64,000 nucleotides of DNA from Phycisphaera sp. GTDB taxonomy: Bacteria > Planctomycetota > Phycisphaerae > Phycisphaerales > UBA1924. The stretch's first letter is position 1. The number at the start of each line of letters is the position of its first letter. Positions 17,450-27,068 of the stretch are shown in pieces. The notes under the pieces were generated by a model. That model had not been told where the DNA came from. It was given only the letters and a program-made list of their open reading frames with translations, and did no database searches. The position numbers were made by a program, and so were the translations under genes. The stretch spans positions 248,001 to 312,000 of the forward strand of contig JACKGZ010000002.1 in the NCBI GenBank assembly GCA_020639255.1, read 5' to 3'.

Positions 17450-20215
17450 TCAGAGGTCGTCGGTGTTGTAGATGTACACGGCGTCGAGCGCCCGCTGGAT
17501 CCGGCTGCTCGCCGAGGCGAGGTGTGAACGGGTGTAGTCGTCGAGCTTGCCGTTGCTCTCGAGCGCCTTGTCGAGCTTGGTCTTGAGATTCTCGAGGTGC
17601 TCGACGGAGAGCGCCCGAACCGGAGCGGCCGAGGCGCCCGACATCGTGCCCGGGCGTGTGAAGTCGATCAGGCGATCGATGAGGTTGAGCTGAAGGTTGC
17701 GGCGGAAGCTCGAGATCATCGGCTGGCGCTCGCTGAACGTCTGCTTGGGCGCCTCGGCGATCTCGCTGAAGACCTCGTTCACGACCGCGTTCATGACCTC
17801 GGGCAGCGTGATGGTGTCCTGGTCAGAGGCCACGCGGAACTCGTTGTCGTAGACGTTCTTGAGCGTGGTCGGGTTCATGACCATGGTCAGCGAGCTGGCC
17901 ATCATGCCGTTGACGCGGTCGTGGATCGGGAAAGCCGGGTCGGCCATCCAGTCACCCCAGATGTCGGACCAGTTGTCGGCCGAGAGGTGGGTGATGACAT
18001 CGGGGGTCAGGCCGTACGCCTCATCACGCATGCCGTTCTCTAGGACATACTTCAGCGCGGCACGCTGCCTGTCGGCCTCGACGACCACGAGCGGCGGACG
18101 ACCCTCGGGGTCGCCCTTCTTATCGCGGTAGACGTACGCGCCGCCGATCCAGTTGGCCATGATCGAGACGCCCGAGAGCTGCTGGTTGAGCGTGATGTTG
18201 TACCCACGCGTGGCGCGGCTCCAGCTGTCGCCGTCTTCGACGAACTTCGTCATCAGACGGTCGCGGTACAGGTCGATGAGCCGCTTCTGGTTCTCGCAGT
18301 AGTCGAGTGGCCAGGCCGCGAAGTCATAGCGGCGGGCGAGCGGGTCGATGCCCCATGTGTCGTAGTCGGTTGCATAAGGGAGATTCTTCTCGGCGGCGAG
18401 CTTGACCGTTTCCTCGGGCTTGTCGCCGTAGCCGTATTCGATGACCCAGTAGTCGTAGTCGCCGATATCGACCATCGCGTAGTCGCCCTGGATCTCGCCC
18501 GATTCCATGTTGATGTTGATCGGGTTGTAATCCATGACGGAGGCGGTGAAGGCCTTGCCCTTGACAGCGTTGGAGTTGATCTCGGCCATCGTGTACTGGC
18601 TGGACGCCTTGAAGTTGTGGCGCAGGCCCAGTGTGTGACCGACTTCGTGCGCGACGAGGTCGGCGAGCATCGGGCCGATGAACCAGTCGGGCATGCCGTC
18701 GAGCATGTCGGAGTTCTCATCGTCCTTCTTCTCGTCGTCGAGCATGTCCCGAGCAACGTCGAGGTACATGCCCATCATCGCGACATCGAGTCCCTTGCCG
18801 CGTGAGGCAAAGCACATGCCGTTGAACTCGGACTGAGCGCCGAGCTGCCCGTCGTACTCGTCGTCGCCGTAAAGCGTGCTGTCGACCATCGCTGCGGGGT
18901 GCCCGCCGTAGCGCTGCACGCCTCGCTCGGCGATCTGCGCTTTGACGAACTCCTGCTGCGCCGGGTCGGCGAGCAGCACGCGCGGGTCGTAATCGGGTCG
19001 GTCCGCGAGCCACGCGAGGTTCTCGGGGCTCATGCCCTCCATCGCGGCGTCGGGCAGCAGGTCGTTGAACTGATAGTTGAAGTACCGGATCCAGCCGTCG
19101 GTCAGCACGACGTCGGCGTCGAGGATCTCGCCCGTCTCCGGGTGCGCACGGCTCGGTCCGATCGCGGTGCCGATGTCGTTGCTCAGCCAGCGAACAAAGT
19201 TGTAGCGTACATCCTCAGGATCCTTGTCCATGTGCGCGCCGGTCTCGGCGTCCTGCTGATAGACCTCGATGGCGTTGAGGATGCCGACCTTCTCGTACGC
19301 CTTGTTCCAGTACTCGATGCCGTCGCGCACGAAGCGCCGGTAGCGCACGGGCACGGTGTGGTCGATGTAATAGACGATGGGCTCTTTCGGCGGGCTGAGC
19401 TTCAGGTTCGGGTCGCGCTTCTCGAGGTTCCAGCGGTTGATGTAGCGGACGATCTTGTCCTCGTCCTGGAACTTGCCGAGGTCGCGGTAGGTCGTGGTGA
19501 AGTAGCCCAGGCGCTGGTCGGCCACGCGTGGCTTGTAGCCCTTGCTGCCCTCGACGGCGCTGATCGAGTAGTGGAACTCCTTGAGCACGCCGCCCGCGAC
19601 GGGCATCTCGATGGCGATCTCGATGTTCTTGGGGAATGCCTTGGCGCCCGTGATGCGCGTCAGCTTCGTGTTGGCGCCGCGGGCCGAGCCGCCGAAGAAG
19701 GTCTGTGCATGTCCCGCGAGCAGGTCGTCCAGGTCGATCACGGGCTGGCCGTTCGGGCCGATGCACTCGATCGGCAGATCGAGGATGACGCGATCGGTGA
19801 AGATGCGGTTGACGGAGTCCTTGGATTCCTGGTCGCCGGTCGAGCGTGTGTCGATCTCGGGTGCCATGAGCGCGATGCGTTTGTCGTAGCGCTTCCAGTA
19901 GGTGTACATGTTGCCGCCTTGCAGACCGGCGTAGGTCTCGCCCGAGCCGACGGTGACGGCGAACCACTGTTTGACGTTCTCAAAGTTCCGGGGGAGCTCG
20001 GCGAGCATCTGCCCGTCCTTCTCACGCGTCCAGACGGTGTAGAAGCTCTGCGCGCCGTCGGCGGTCGAGACCACCTTCTGGAAGTCCTTGGCAACTTCCT
20101 CGAATTTCGGGAAGTCCGGCTTTTTCTCTTCCTGACCCAGTGTTGTTCCGGCAGCGATCATCGTGAACGCCGCGGCCGTGATCAGGCTCCTCCCGATCCT
20201 GTGCGCGTATGCCAT
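17450..20215 (-). CDS. Large secreted zinc-dependent metalloprotease (DUF5117/DUF4953 type)
   Basis: The 921-residue protein has a strong AAGGAG site seven bases before ATG 20215 and a signal peptide ending LGQ at about residue 28. The domain order resembles the DUF5118-DUF5117-DUF4953 family: an N-terminal beta domain (SFYTVWTREKDGQMLAEL), a central domain with RLGYFTTTYRDLG and YYIDHTVPVRYRRFVRDGIEYWN, then a metzincin-like core with HEVGHTLGLRHNF near residue 522 and a Met-turn-like SVMDYNPINI. It should be an extracytoplasmic zinc endopeptidase of about 100 kDa. Unlike many secreted neighbours it has no dockerin or PEP-CTERM tail. Substrate unknown. Confidence 0.93.
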   Translation of the reverse strand: MAYAHRIGRSLITAAAFTMIAAGTTLGQEEKKPDFPKFEEVAKDFQKVVSTADGAQSFYTVWTREKDGQMLAELPRNFENVKQWFAVTVGSGETYAGLQGGNMYTYWKRYDKRIALMAPEIDTRSTGDQESKDSVNRIFTDRVILDLPIECIGPNGQPVIDLDDLLAGHAQTFFGGSARGANTKLTRITGAKAFPKNIEIAIEMPVAGGVLKEFHYSISAVEGSKGYKPRVADQRLGYFTTTYRDLGKFQDEDKIVRYINRWNLEKRDPNLKLSPPKEPIVYYIDHTVPVRYRRFVRDGIEYWNKAYEKVGILNAIEVYQQDAETGAHMDKDPEDVRYNFVRWLSNDIGTAIGPSRAHPETGEILDADVVLTDGWIRYFNYQFNDLLPDAAMEGMSPENLAWLADRPDYDPRVLLADPAQQEFVKAQIAERGVQRYGGHPAAMVDSTLYGDDEYDGQLGAQSEFNGMCFASRGKGLDVAMMGMYLDVARDMLDDEKKDDENSDMLDGMPDWFIGPMLADLVAHEVGHTLGLRHNFKASSQYTMAEINSNAVKGKAFTASVMDYNPININMESGEIQGDYAMVDIGDYDYWVIEYGYGDKPEETVKLAAEKNLPYATDYDTWGIDPLARRYDFAAWPLDYCENQKRLIDLYRDRLMTKFVEDGDSWSRATRGYNITLNQQLSGVSIMANWIGGAYVYRDKKGDPEGRPPLVVVEADRQRAALKYVLENGMRDEAYGLTPDVITHLSADNWSDIWGDWMADPAFPIHDRVNGMMASSLTMVMNPTTLKNVYDNEFRVASDQDTITLPEVMNAVVNEVFSEIAEAPKQTFSERQPMISSFRRNLQLNLIDRLIDFTRPGTMSGASAAPVRALSVEHLENLKTKLDKALESNGKLDDYTRSHLASASSRIQRALDAVYIYNTDDL

Positions 20216-20334
20216 AGCCCAAAGCTCCTTTCCGCGCCGCTCCCGACAACCAGATCCCAGGCTGGGATGGACGCGATCCGTATTGTGTCAACATTCTCGG
20301 CGATCTGCCGAGATGCCCCGTACTTGCCGTGGGG

Positions 20335-21312
20335 TCAGGACCCCAGACCCAGCAGATCCGATCGCCGGGCCAGAAGCAGAGCGGCCGTGATGGCCACGAA
20401 GACGAACCCAGCGGCCTGGACCCCGCGATCGCGGACAGCCAGTTCCGTTGGGTCGTCGTACCTGCCCTGTTCCAGGAGCACGATACAGCGAAGCAGCCCG
20501 TACGTTGCTGGCAGGATGGTCAGCCAGAGCAGATTGAAGCCCCAGGCCACCTGGTGGGCCGCAACCTCACGGATCGAAGGGCCGAAGTTGCTCTCCTGCT
20601 GTTCGACGTAGCCCGCGTAGGTGACGAGCGTGCCGACAGCGGTCATCACCACAGCCATCCGGAGCAGGTCGTCCGTGTACACGCGGTGCACACCCCGGAT
20701 GTCCTCGGCGGCCGACGGAGAACCGGTCATGGTCCGGCGTTCACCCAGACGTTTCCCGAGCGCCAGGAACATGGCCAGGAAAAAGGTCGAGTTCAGGAGC
20801 CACGTGCTCGGTGCGACTGCGGCCGCGGCACACCCGGCCATGACCCTCAGCACGAAGCCTGCCGAGAGGCTGACCACATCGAGCATGGCCATGTGCTTGA
20901 GCCAGGCGGAGTAGGTCAGCACATTGATCACGTAGATGCCGACAAAGCCGCCGACCCACCAACGCTGTTCGGGGTCGACGAGGAAAACCGACACGGTGGC
21001 CAGCAACAGCAACCCGAGTGCATAAATCCGTGCCGGTCCAGGCTTGATTCGGCCGCTGGCGATCGGGCGGCTTTTCTTGCGTGGGTGGAGCGCATCGCTC
21101 GTGCGATCGGCGATGTCGTTGAAGACATAGCACGCGCTCGAAGCAAAGCCGAAAGCAAGGAATGCCCCGAGAACCGGCAGCCATCGATCCAGAAGCGCGA
21201 GGCTGTACGCGGGCCCGATGAGGACGAACGCGCCCTTGCCCCATTGGTGGGGCCGAGCCAGCCGCAGGAAGTCCGCGGGTCGTGCTTGAGCGTTCTGGGT
21301 CTTTTCGGGCAT
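20335..21312 (-). CDS. UbiA-family prenyltransferase, decaprenyl-phosphate phosphoribosyltransferase-like
   Basis: I start this at ATG 21312 (325 residues); the in-frame region up to 21375 lacks a binding site. About nine hydrophobic helices are visible. The first aspartate-rich motif is NDIADRTSDALHPRKKSRPIASG, quoted in parts NDIADRTSD and HPRKKSRPIASG; the latter is characteristic of 5-phosphoribosyl-decaprenol-type enzymes rather than of 4-hydroxybenzoate prenyltransferases. The second loop shows LGKRLGERRT and YTDDLLR. It would transfer phosphoribose to a polyprenyl phosphate as donor for envelope arabinose or related sugars. No arabinose gene is adjacent, so the physiological product is inferred. 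Confidence 0.85.
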   Translation of the reverse strand: MPEKTQNAQARPADFLRLARPHQWGKGAFVLIGPAYSLALLDRWLPVLGAFLAFGFASSACYVFNDIADRTSDALHPRKKSRPIASGRIKPGPARIYALGLLLLATVSVFLVDPEQRWWVGGFVGIYVINVLTYSAWLKHMAMLDVVSLSAGFVLRVMAGCAAAAVAPSTWLLNSTFFLAMFLALGKRLGERRTMTGSPSAAEDIRGVHRVYTDDLLRMAVVMTAVGTLVTYAGYVEQQESNFGPSIREVAAHQVAWGFNLLWLTILPATYGLLRCIVLLEQGRYDDPTELAVRDRGVQAAGFVFVAITAALLLARRSDLLGLGS

Positions 21313-21666
21313 TGGGCGCTTCCGGTGGATCCTAGATCGGCACGTGCCGGGCTCCAGACCGAGTGAAAGGTTCAACTCGGATGGACTATGCGCGCCAGCT
21401 GGACGGAGTTCTTCGAGCTTGAGTTGAGGACTCGCGGATAACCAATGCCGGTCCGTCCGGAAATTGCAGCAGATCCAGCGTTTTCGTGGCCAATCCCCGG
21501 AATCGGCGCATATTCGAAGCGGAGAAGTGCAGAATCCGCTTGCCGTGCCGGAACCGATGTGGTGTCATGGCCGGAGAGGCGGTGTCCGATCGCGCGTAAA
21601 TCACTGCGAGAGTGTGGTTTACGTCAAAACGGATTCGGGAGATCCTCGGGGGAGTGAGGAGCTGGT
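21313..21666. other. Divergent intergenic region
   Basis: These 354 bp lie between the leftward UbiA-family gene and the rightward PEP-CTERM gene. Short open frames in it lack ribosome binding sites and look like noise. A GTTTACGTCAAAACG word near 21616 and TAGGAT near 21328 (leftward strand) could belong to promoters; nothing firm can be assigned. Confidence 0.4.
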
Positions 21667-22404
21667 ATGGCCGGTGCGCGGTGCGTGTGCGCGTTTGCGG
21701 GTCTTGTAGTGTCGACAACAGCATCAGCGGAGCCGATCACGACTTCGTTTGAATCGCTCGTCCACGGCGAGATCATCACCAATCAATTTTCCGATGTCGG
21801 CATGTCGATCTCGGCGGAGAACTTCGACTACGCCGGCGCCAAGCCGATTGCGTTCAATAGCAACCTTCTTGGAACGGCGGATCCCGATCTTCAGGGACCA
21901 AACTGGGCCAAGGGCAACATCGCCCCGGGCACCGACTTGGGCAATCTGATCATCATCCCCGAGAACCTGACCGACGCCAACGGCGACGGCATTGTCGATG
22001 ATCCCGACGACGAGGGCGCACGCCCCGCAGGCGATCTGAAGTTCACATTCAGTGATGTCATGACCGGCTTCGGCTTCGACGTCGTCGATATGGAAGGACC
22101 CGTCCGGGAGATGTCCTCAATCGAGTTCCTGCTCTTCGGGAGCTCGGTCGCGACAGTCGACTTCAACCAGTTCGTGACCCCCGGCAGCGATTTCTACGAC
22201 CCGACAGTTCGTTTCGGAGACAACTCCGCGAACCGAATTGCCGTGATGACCGCCGACGCGCTCGGGATCTCAGGCTTCACGAGCGTGGTCATCCACGTCG
22301 GAGGCTCGGGTGCTTACGACAACATCGTTGTCATTCCCGCCCCGGCTTCGGGTCTGATGCTGGGCATCGGCGGGCTTGCGGCCATGCGTCGCCGTCGTCG
22401 CTAG
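21667..22404 (+). CDS. PEP-CTERM-type sorted secreted protein
   Basis: The ATG at 21667 has GAGGAG six bases upstream. The 245-residue protein has a signal peptide ending TASA, a beta-rich body (TSFESLVHGEIITNQF, GFGFDVVDMEG, VVIHVGGSGAYDNIVV) and a C-terminal PAPASGLMLGIGGLAAMRRRRR split as PAPASGLMLGIGG plus an Arg run. The last part is a PEP-CTERM variant: short motif, hydrophobic helix, basic end. Exosortase-type processing is expected from knowledge of such tails; no exosortase is in this window. A segment DANGDGIVDDPDDEG looks Ca-binding. Function unknown, probably an envelope or matrix protein. Confidence 0.85.
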   Translation: MAGARCVCAFAGLVVSTTASAEPITTSFESLVHGEIITNQFSDVGMSISAENFDYAGAKPIAFNSNLLGTADPDLQGPNWAKGNIAPGTDLGNLIIIPENLTDANGDGIVDDPDDEGARPAGDLKFTFSDVMTGFGFDVVDMEGPVREMSSIEFLLFGSSVATVDFNQFVTPGSDFYDPTVRFGDNSANRIAVMTADALGISGFTSVVIHVGGSGAYDNIVVIPAPASGLMLGIGGLAAMRRRRR

Positions 22405-22432
22405 AAACAATTCTGAGAATGAAACATGCACG

Positions 22433-22468
22433 CAGAGCGTCAATCTGGGCGCTCTGTGTGTGTTTCTA
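22433..22468 (+). terminator. Probable terminator after the first PEP-CTERM gene
   Basis: CAGAGCG (22433-22439) pairs with CGCTCTG (22450-22456), followed by TGTGTGTTTC, about 30 bp after the stop. The T-tract is interrupted. Confidence 0.5.
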
Positions 22469-22635
22469 TGCGCAGTCTTGACATGCTCTTCGCCCGGCCT
22501 TGACGGAAAATTCTGGTGCCACAGATACGGTCAGAGGACTCGGAAATCACCCTGCATGGGTAGGGAAATGAGAGAGATCCTTCCGGGTGGAGTGGACACA
22601 CGCGTGGCGTCATGAACCACGCAGGAGAGACAGTC

Positions 22636-23259
22636 ATGCGCAGCGCGATCATCGCAGCAACCGTCATCGCGGCCGGCTCGGCCAGCGCCCAGATCCAGAT
22701 CACCGAGTGGGCATACTCCGCCGACGGCGGCGAGTATGTCGAATTCACCAATGTCGGCGGCACCGCCATCGATATGACCGGATGGTCGTACGACGACAGC
22801 ACGCCTGTTCCCGGCACACTCGACCTCTCGGCGTTTGGTGTCGTTCAGCCGGGCGAGTCGGTCATCATCACCGAGGCCACCGAGGCCGCGTTCCGCACGA
22901 ACTGGGGCCTCGCCGCCTCGGTCAAGGTCATCGGCGAGTACACCAACAACCTCGGCCGCTCCGACCAGATCAACCTCTTCGATGCCGGCGCATCGCTCGT
23001 CGATGTGCTGACCTACGGCGATCAGGACTTCGTCGGCTCGATCCGTACGCAGGACTTCAGCGGCAACCCGATCAGCGCCGCCGCACTCGGCGCCGATGAT
23101 GTGTACCAGTGGCAGCTTTCGTTTGTTGGCGATTTCTACGGCAGCTACGCCGCTCTCACGGGCGAAGTCGGCAATCCCGGCTCATTCAACATCCCCGCTC
23201 CCGCCTCGACCGCGCTCATGGGACTGGCCGGTCTCGTTGCCGGTCGCCGCAAGCGCTAA
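22636..23259 (+). CDS. Lamin-tail-like secreted protein with PEP-CTERM-type tail
   Basis: ATG 22636 follows AGGAGA by seven bases; an in-frame ATG at 22612 is less likely. The 207-residue product has a signal peptide ending ASAQ. Its body resembles a lamin-tail domain: QIQITEWAYSADGGEYVEFTN, DMTGWSYDD, LDLSAFGVVQPGESVIITE, DQINLFDAGASLVDVLTYG. It ends with PAPASTALMGLAGLVAGRRKR split as PAPASTALMGLAG and VAGRRKR, a PEP-CTERM variant. It is the second of two adjacent PEP-CTERM proteins. Probably an extracellular binding or structural protein. Confidence 0.85.
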   Translation: MRSAIIAATVIAAGSASAQIQITEWAYSADGGEYVEFTNVGGTAIDMTGWSYDDSTPVPGTLDLSAFGVVQPGESVIITEATEAAFRTNWGLAASVKVIGEYTNNLGRSDQINLFDAGASLVDVLTYGDQDFVGSIRTQDFSGNPISAAALGADDVYQWQLSFVGDFYGSYAALTGEVGNPGSFNIPAPASTALMGLAGLVAGRRKR

Positions 23260-23300
23260 TCAAAACGAAACGTTCTGTTTCAACACATCCGCCAATATGA

Positions 23301-23345
23301 AAAGCAGCGGGCGGCCCTTCCGTGGGTCGCCCGCTGTTGTTGTGG
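23301..23345. terminator. Bidirectional terminator between convergent genes
   Basis: CAGCGGGCGGCCC and GGGTCGCCCGCTG form a 12-13 bp stem (23305-23335). Rightward it is followed by TTGTTGTTGTGG, leftward by CTTTTCATATT. It serves the lamin-tail gene and the convergent beta-helix gene. Confidence 0.85.
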
Positions 23346-23368
23346 TGGACGCTCGGCGTCCAGGGGAA

Positions 23369-25051
23369 TCAGTTGCAGCCGGCGTTGTAGTTTGAGATCC
23401 ACGCGCTGAAGTCGGCGGGGCTCAGCATGCCGTCGAAGTTCTGATCGGCCGGGCACGACGAAACGACGTTCGGCGTGAACTCGTACGCACCGATGTCGAT
23501 CGCCAGCCCGATGACAACCTCACCCGTGTCGGCGGTATCCGGATCATCCTGGCCACGGTTGTTGCCTGCCAGGTCTGAGAGCGGGCCGCCGACGTACCGC
23601 GTGCTGCTGCCCGCGTCGATCGCGGGTGAGCCAGCCATCAGCGAGTAGTCGCCGCTCGCGGCGTTTACGAACATCGGATCCGCGTCGATGTTGCCGGTAC
23701 CAAAGCCTCCGTATCCACCTTCGACCAGCGAGTAGTTCACCAGGTTGAGCCCGGCACCGTTGATCGCGATCTGTGAGGCCAACGGCAGGTTGCCCCAGGC
23801 GACGCAGCTATCGATCACGGCGTCGGCCGTCGAGTGCGATCGACGCACCGCGCCCCCGATAGCGTCCGCATCGTTGTTCACGAAGGTGCAGTTGATCGGG
23901 AAGACGTTCGATTCAATCGCGATATCGATCGCCCCGGCGCTGATGGCGGTGTTGCCGTCGAACAGCGAGTTGTAGATGTACAGCGTGGATTCGGTCGTGT
24001 TGGTGCTGCTCGCAGCGACTGCACCGCCGAAGCCGTTGCCATCGCCCTGACGACGGGCGCTGTTGCCCTTGAACGTGCAGTTGATGACGTCCGCGTTCAG
24101 GCCCGGACCGACGAGCTGGAAAGCGCCCGCGCTCGACGACTCGTTCTCGGTGAACCTGCTGCCGACCACCCGGCCGGACGTGCTATTGAAACGCAGCGCG
24201 CCGCCCGAGCCGGCGCACAGGTTCCGCTCGAAATCGCAATCGACGACCTGCGCGTCGATCACCGATGTGAGATAGACGCCGCCCGTATCCTGGCTGGCCG
24301 TTCCGACGGCGACGTTGTCAAAGAATCCGCTGCCGGTGATCGTCACGCTGTTGGAGTTCGTCACGAAGATGGCACCGCCCGAAGCCGTGCACGTGTTGTC
24401 CTGAAAGATGCTGCCTGTGATCACAACATGGGCGCCGGTGCCCGCGTGGTCGAGCGCGCCACCGTTGCCGCCTATGGCGTGGTTGTCGGTGAACGTGCAG
24501 CCGGTGATCGTGACGGTCTGAGTGGGCGTTCCCGCGGTCCGCACGGCCCCGCCGAACAGCGTGGTCGAGTTGCCCATGAACGTGCAGTTCTCGAGCGTGG
24601 TCGAGGACAGCGTCGAGTAGATCGCGCCGCCCGCCTGGGCGGTGTTGTTCAGGAACTCGCAGTCGCGGGCGATGAGGCCACCGGACGCGAGCACGTTGAT
24701 CGCCGCGCCGTTGCTGCCCGGGTTCGCGCCGTTCTGGATGGTCAGGCCTTCGAATGTCACAGTCCCGCCAGCGGCATCCACCGTGAACGCGGCGCCGGTG
24801 CCGAAGGCGTCGATCACAACGTTGTCGCCCATGGCTTCTTTGATCGTGATATTCGGCACGGTCACCGTGAACGTCCCCGCGTGGCTCACGGTGTCGCGGA
24901 GCACGATCGTGTCGCCGGCGGCGAGCCCGCTCACGGCGGGGTTGAGCGCGAGGGCGAGTGTGGGAAAGTTGTCCGGAACGGTGATCGTCTGCTGCGCGAG
25001 GCTGGTGCCGGCGACGAACGCCAGCGTTGCGGCTGTCAGTGTGCGTGTCAT
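23369..25051 (-). CDS. Secreted right-handed beta-helix protein with a single dockerin-like repeat
   Basis: The 560-residue protein has a signal peptide ending SLAQ and then many short beta-helix coils typical of pectate-lyase-like or choice-of-anchor-Q proteins: ITVPDNFPTLALAL, GLIARDCEFLNNTAQAGGAIYS in pieces, VNCTF-type turns (ENCTFMGNS, TGCTFTDNH, INCTFKGNS), and the late signature GSPAIDAGSS and IDIGAYEF. The tail has just one repeat, DQNFDGMLSPADFSAWI, ending NAGCN, whereas related proteins here have two. No catalytic residues can be assigned, so carbohydrate binding or lysis is open. It is the last of three tandem, same-strand beta-helix genes. Confidence 0.88.
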   Translation of the reverse strand: MTRTLTAATLAFVAGTSLAQQTITVPDNFPTLALALNPAVSGLAAGDTIVLRDTVSHAGTFTVTVPNITIKEAMGDNVVIDAFGTGAAFTVDAAGGTVTFEGLTIQNGANPGSNGAAINVLASGGLIARDCEFLNNTAQAGGAIYSTLSSTTLENCTFMGNSTTLFGGAVRTAGTPTQTVTITGCTFTDNHAIGGNGGALDHAGTGAHVVITGSIFQDNTCTASGGAIFVTNSNSVTITGSGFFDNVAVGTASQDTGGVYLTSVIDAQVVDCDFERNLCAGSGGALRFNSTSGRVVGSRFTENESSSAGAFQLVGPGLNADVINCTFKGNSARRQGDGNGFGGAVAASSTNTTESTLYIYNSLFDGNTAISAGAIDIAIESNVFPINCTFVNNDADAIGGAVRRSHSTADAVIDSCVAWGNLPLASQIAINGAGLNLVNYSLVEGGYGGFGTGNIDADPMFVNAASGDYSLMAGSPAIDAGSSTRYVGGPLSDLAGNNRGQDDPDTADTGEVVIGLAIDIGAYEFTPNVVSSCPADQNFDGMLSPADFSAWISNYNAGCN

Positions 25052-25138
25052 GGCTGTATTCCCCTTAGTTTGACGCTTCGAGGCCCGTACCCACCGGCCT
25101 CATCCCAGTACGCGACGAACTGCGATGCCGCGCATCAC

Positions 25139-25175
25139 ACGAAAAGGCCGGGTGGCCCTTTCGAGCCGCCCGGCG
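25139..25175 (-). terminator. Terminator of the glycine-rich beta-helix gene
   Basis: GCCGGGCGGC (leftward strand of 25174-25165) pairs with GCCACCCGGC (25156-25147), followed by CTTTTCGTGTG. It lies about 45 bp after the stop. Confidence 0.75.
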
Positions 25176-25220
25176 TGGAGCGTCCGTGCTGGTTGGGTGC
25201 CTGATGTCCTCGGACGAGGC

Positions 25221-27068
25221 TCAGTTGCAGCCGGCGTTGAAGTTGCTGACCCACGCGCTGAAGTCGGCGGGCGAGCAAACGCTGTCGCCGTTCTGATCGC
25301 ACTCCGGGGCCTGAGCGTTGAACGCCGCGACCCAGGCGGAGAAGTCGGCCGGAGAGACGACGCCGTCGCCGTTGGTATCGGCGAGGCACTCGTTGGTCTC
25401 GCCCGGCCGCTCGATGGCGCCCATGTCAACGATGTAGCTGTCACCGATGCCGGTGTCAGGCGTGCCCGTGTCGTCCGCGAAACGAGCGTTGCCGAGGAAG
25501 TCGGTCTCGAATCCAATCGGCACGAGTGTGTTGTCACCGGCGTCGACGCCCGGCGACAGCTCGGCGAGTGTGTAGTCGCCGGCGCCCGCGTTGACGAAGA
25601 TGGGCGCGTCGGTGATGACGCTCAGCCCACCGACCACCGGGCCGCTCGAAAGCACGTTGAAGTTGCTCGCGAGGTTGGTGGTGGCGTCGATGATGCCCGT
25701 GTCGGTCGAAAGGAACGGCTGCTTCACGCCCGACTCGGTGAAGGTCATGAGGTTGTTGCTCGCCACGGCGCTGAAGCCGGTGAGATCGGAACCGGTGGTG
25801 ACGACGGCGTCTGCCCGACCGTGAGTGCCGGTGGAACCTGGCGTGCCCGAGCTGCCGTTGCTGCCCGATGAGCCCGTTGATCCGGTGCTGCCGCCGACGC
25901 CCGCGCTGCCGCCGGCGCCGCCGGCGCCCCCGCCCCCGCCCGAGCCCGGGCTGCCGCCCGCGCCGCCGGTACGAGCCGCGGCTTCATACACGGTGTTGCT
26001 GGCAACGATCGCGGCGTTGCCGGGATCGATGACGCGGACGAGTTGGAGAGCGCCGCTGGTGCCGCCGGTGCCCCCGTCGCCGCCTCGTCCGCCGCGTCCA
26101 CCAGCACCGCCTGTGCCGCCGTTGCCGAAGACACCGGGTGCGCCCGTTCCTCCGCGGCCTCCGCGTCCGCCGTTGCCGCCACGTCCGCCGACGCCGCCCT
26201 TGCCGCCGCCGGGGCGTTCAAAGATGTTCTGCGCGATGAGCGTGTCGGCCGAACCGTTCGCGTAGATCATGATGGTGCTGCCGCCGGCACCGCCGTTGCC
26301 GCCGCGTCCACCGGCGCCACCCGTGCCGCCCGAGCCCGGCGAGCCGCCAATGCCCGCGTTGGAGCCGGCGCTGCCTGTGCTGCCGCCACCGCCGGAGCCG
26401 CCGTTGCCGCCGTTGCCGCCCTCGACCTGGAAGAAGCGGGAGTTTGTGACGTGAAGCCGGTTGACGTTCCGCGCGTCGATACCGGTCACGCCCTGGCCCG
26501 CGCCGCCGGTACCGCCACCCGCTCCGGTGCCGCCGTTGCCACCCGTGCCGCCGCTGCGTCCGCGGAACGGGCCGAAGACGCACTGATCGACGCTGAGATC
26601 TGTGCCGTTGCGGGCGACGACTGGGTAGCGCCACGAACTCTGCGTCACAACGAAGCCCGAGGCATCGAAGATCTCGCAGCCGACCATCGAGACGTCGGCG
26701 TCATCCGCGACGATCCCGTACTGCTGCACGTCTGTGATGTAGGCGTAGCTCATGTCGGCCGTCGAGCCGTCGAGCAGCTTGAGGCCGTCCCACGAGCCGT
26801 TGATGGGGAAGAAGACGACGGGCTCGGCATCGGTGCCGTTGATCGTGAGCGTCGCGCCGTCGGCGATGTTGATCTGATAGCCGGTATCGACGACGACCTG
26901 CGCCCCGGCTCCGATGGTCAGGGTGCCGGTGTAGGTCGTGTCGTCATTGATGATGAGCGTCCCGCCCGGGGCCACAACGACGTCGCCCGGCACGGTGGTC
27001 TGTCCGATGGAATTGCTCGCTGCGAAGGCCGCAAGGAGCGCAGCCGCGGTGAGGTGATGTCTGTTCAT
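25221..27068 (-). CDS. Secreted beta-helix protein with PGRS-like Gly-rich insertions and dockerin-like tail
   Basis: I start at ATG 27068, with GGAGACC upstream and a signal peptide ending SIGQ; an in-frame start at 27137 would bury it. The 615-residue product has beta-helix coils (TYTGTLTIGAGAQVVVDTG, GLKLLDGSTADMSYAYI, MVGCEIFDASG) interrupted four or five times by long collagen-like or PGRS-like runs of GGNGG, GGTGG, GGRGG and GSTGS triplets between about residues 170 and 430. After SPGVDAGDN and VDMGAIERPG come two repeats, DTNGDGVVSPADFSAWV and DQNGDSVCSPADFSAWV, ending NAGCN. It is middle in the tandem beta-helix trio. Likely a surface or matrix protein; function unknown. Confidence 0.87.
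   Translation of the reverse strand: MNRHHLTAAALLAAFAASNSIGQTTVPGDVVVAPGGTLIINDDTTYTGTLTIGAGAQVVVDTGYQINIADGATLTINGTDAEPVVFFPINGSWDGLKLLDGSTADMSYAYITDVQQYGIVADDADVSMVGCEIFDASGFVVTQSSWRYPVVARNGTDLSVDQCVFGPFRGRSGGTGGNGGTGAGGGTGGAGQGVTGIDARNVNRLHVTNSRFFQVEGGNGGNGGSGGGGSTGSAGSNAGIGGSPGSGGTGGAGGRGGNGGAGGSTIMIYANGSADTLIAQNIFERPGGGKGGVGGRGGNGGRGGRGGTGAPGVFGNGGTGGAGGRGGRGGDGGTGGTSGALQLVRVIDPGNAAIVASNTVYEAAARTGGAGGSPGSGGGGGAGGAGGSAGVGGSTGSTGSSGSNGSSGTPGSTGTHGRADAVVTTGSDLTGFSAVASNNLMTFTESGVKQPFLSTDTGIIDATTNLASNFNVLSSGPVVGGLSVITDAPIFVNAGAGDYTLAELSPGVDAGDNTLVPIGFETDFLGNARFADDTGTPDTGIGDSYIVDMGAIERPGETNECLADTNGDGVVSPADFSAWVAAFNAQAPECDQNGDSVCSPADFSAWVSNFNAGCN

Noticed and set aside
18899..20611. A 570-codon plus-strand frame opposite the zincin gene
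   Set aside because: It runs across the promoter of the zincin and into the UbiA gene, and has shadow composition.
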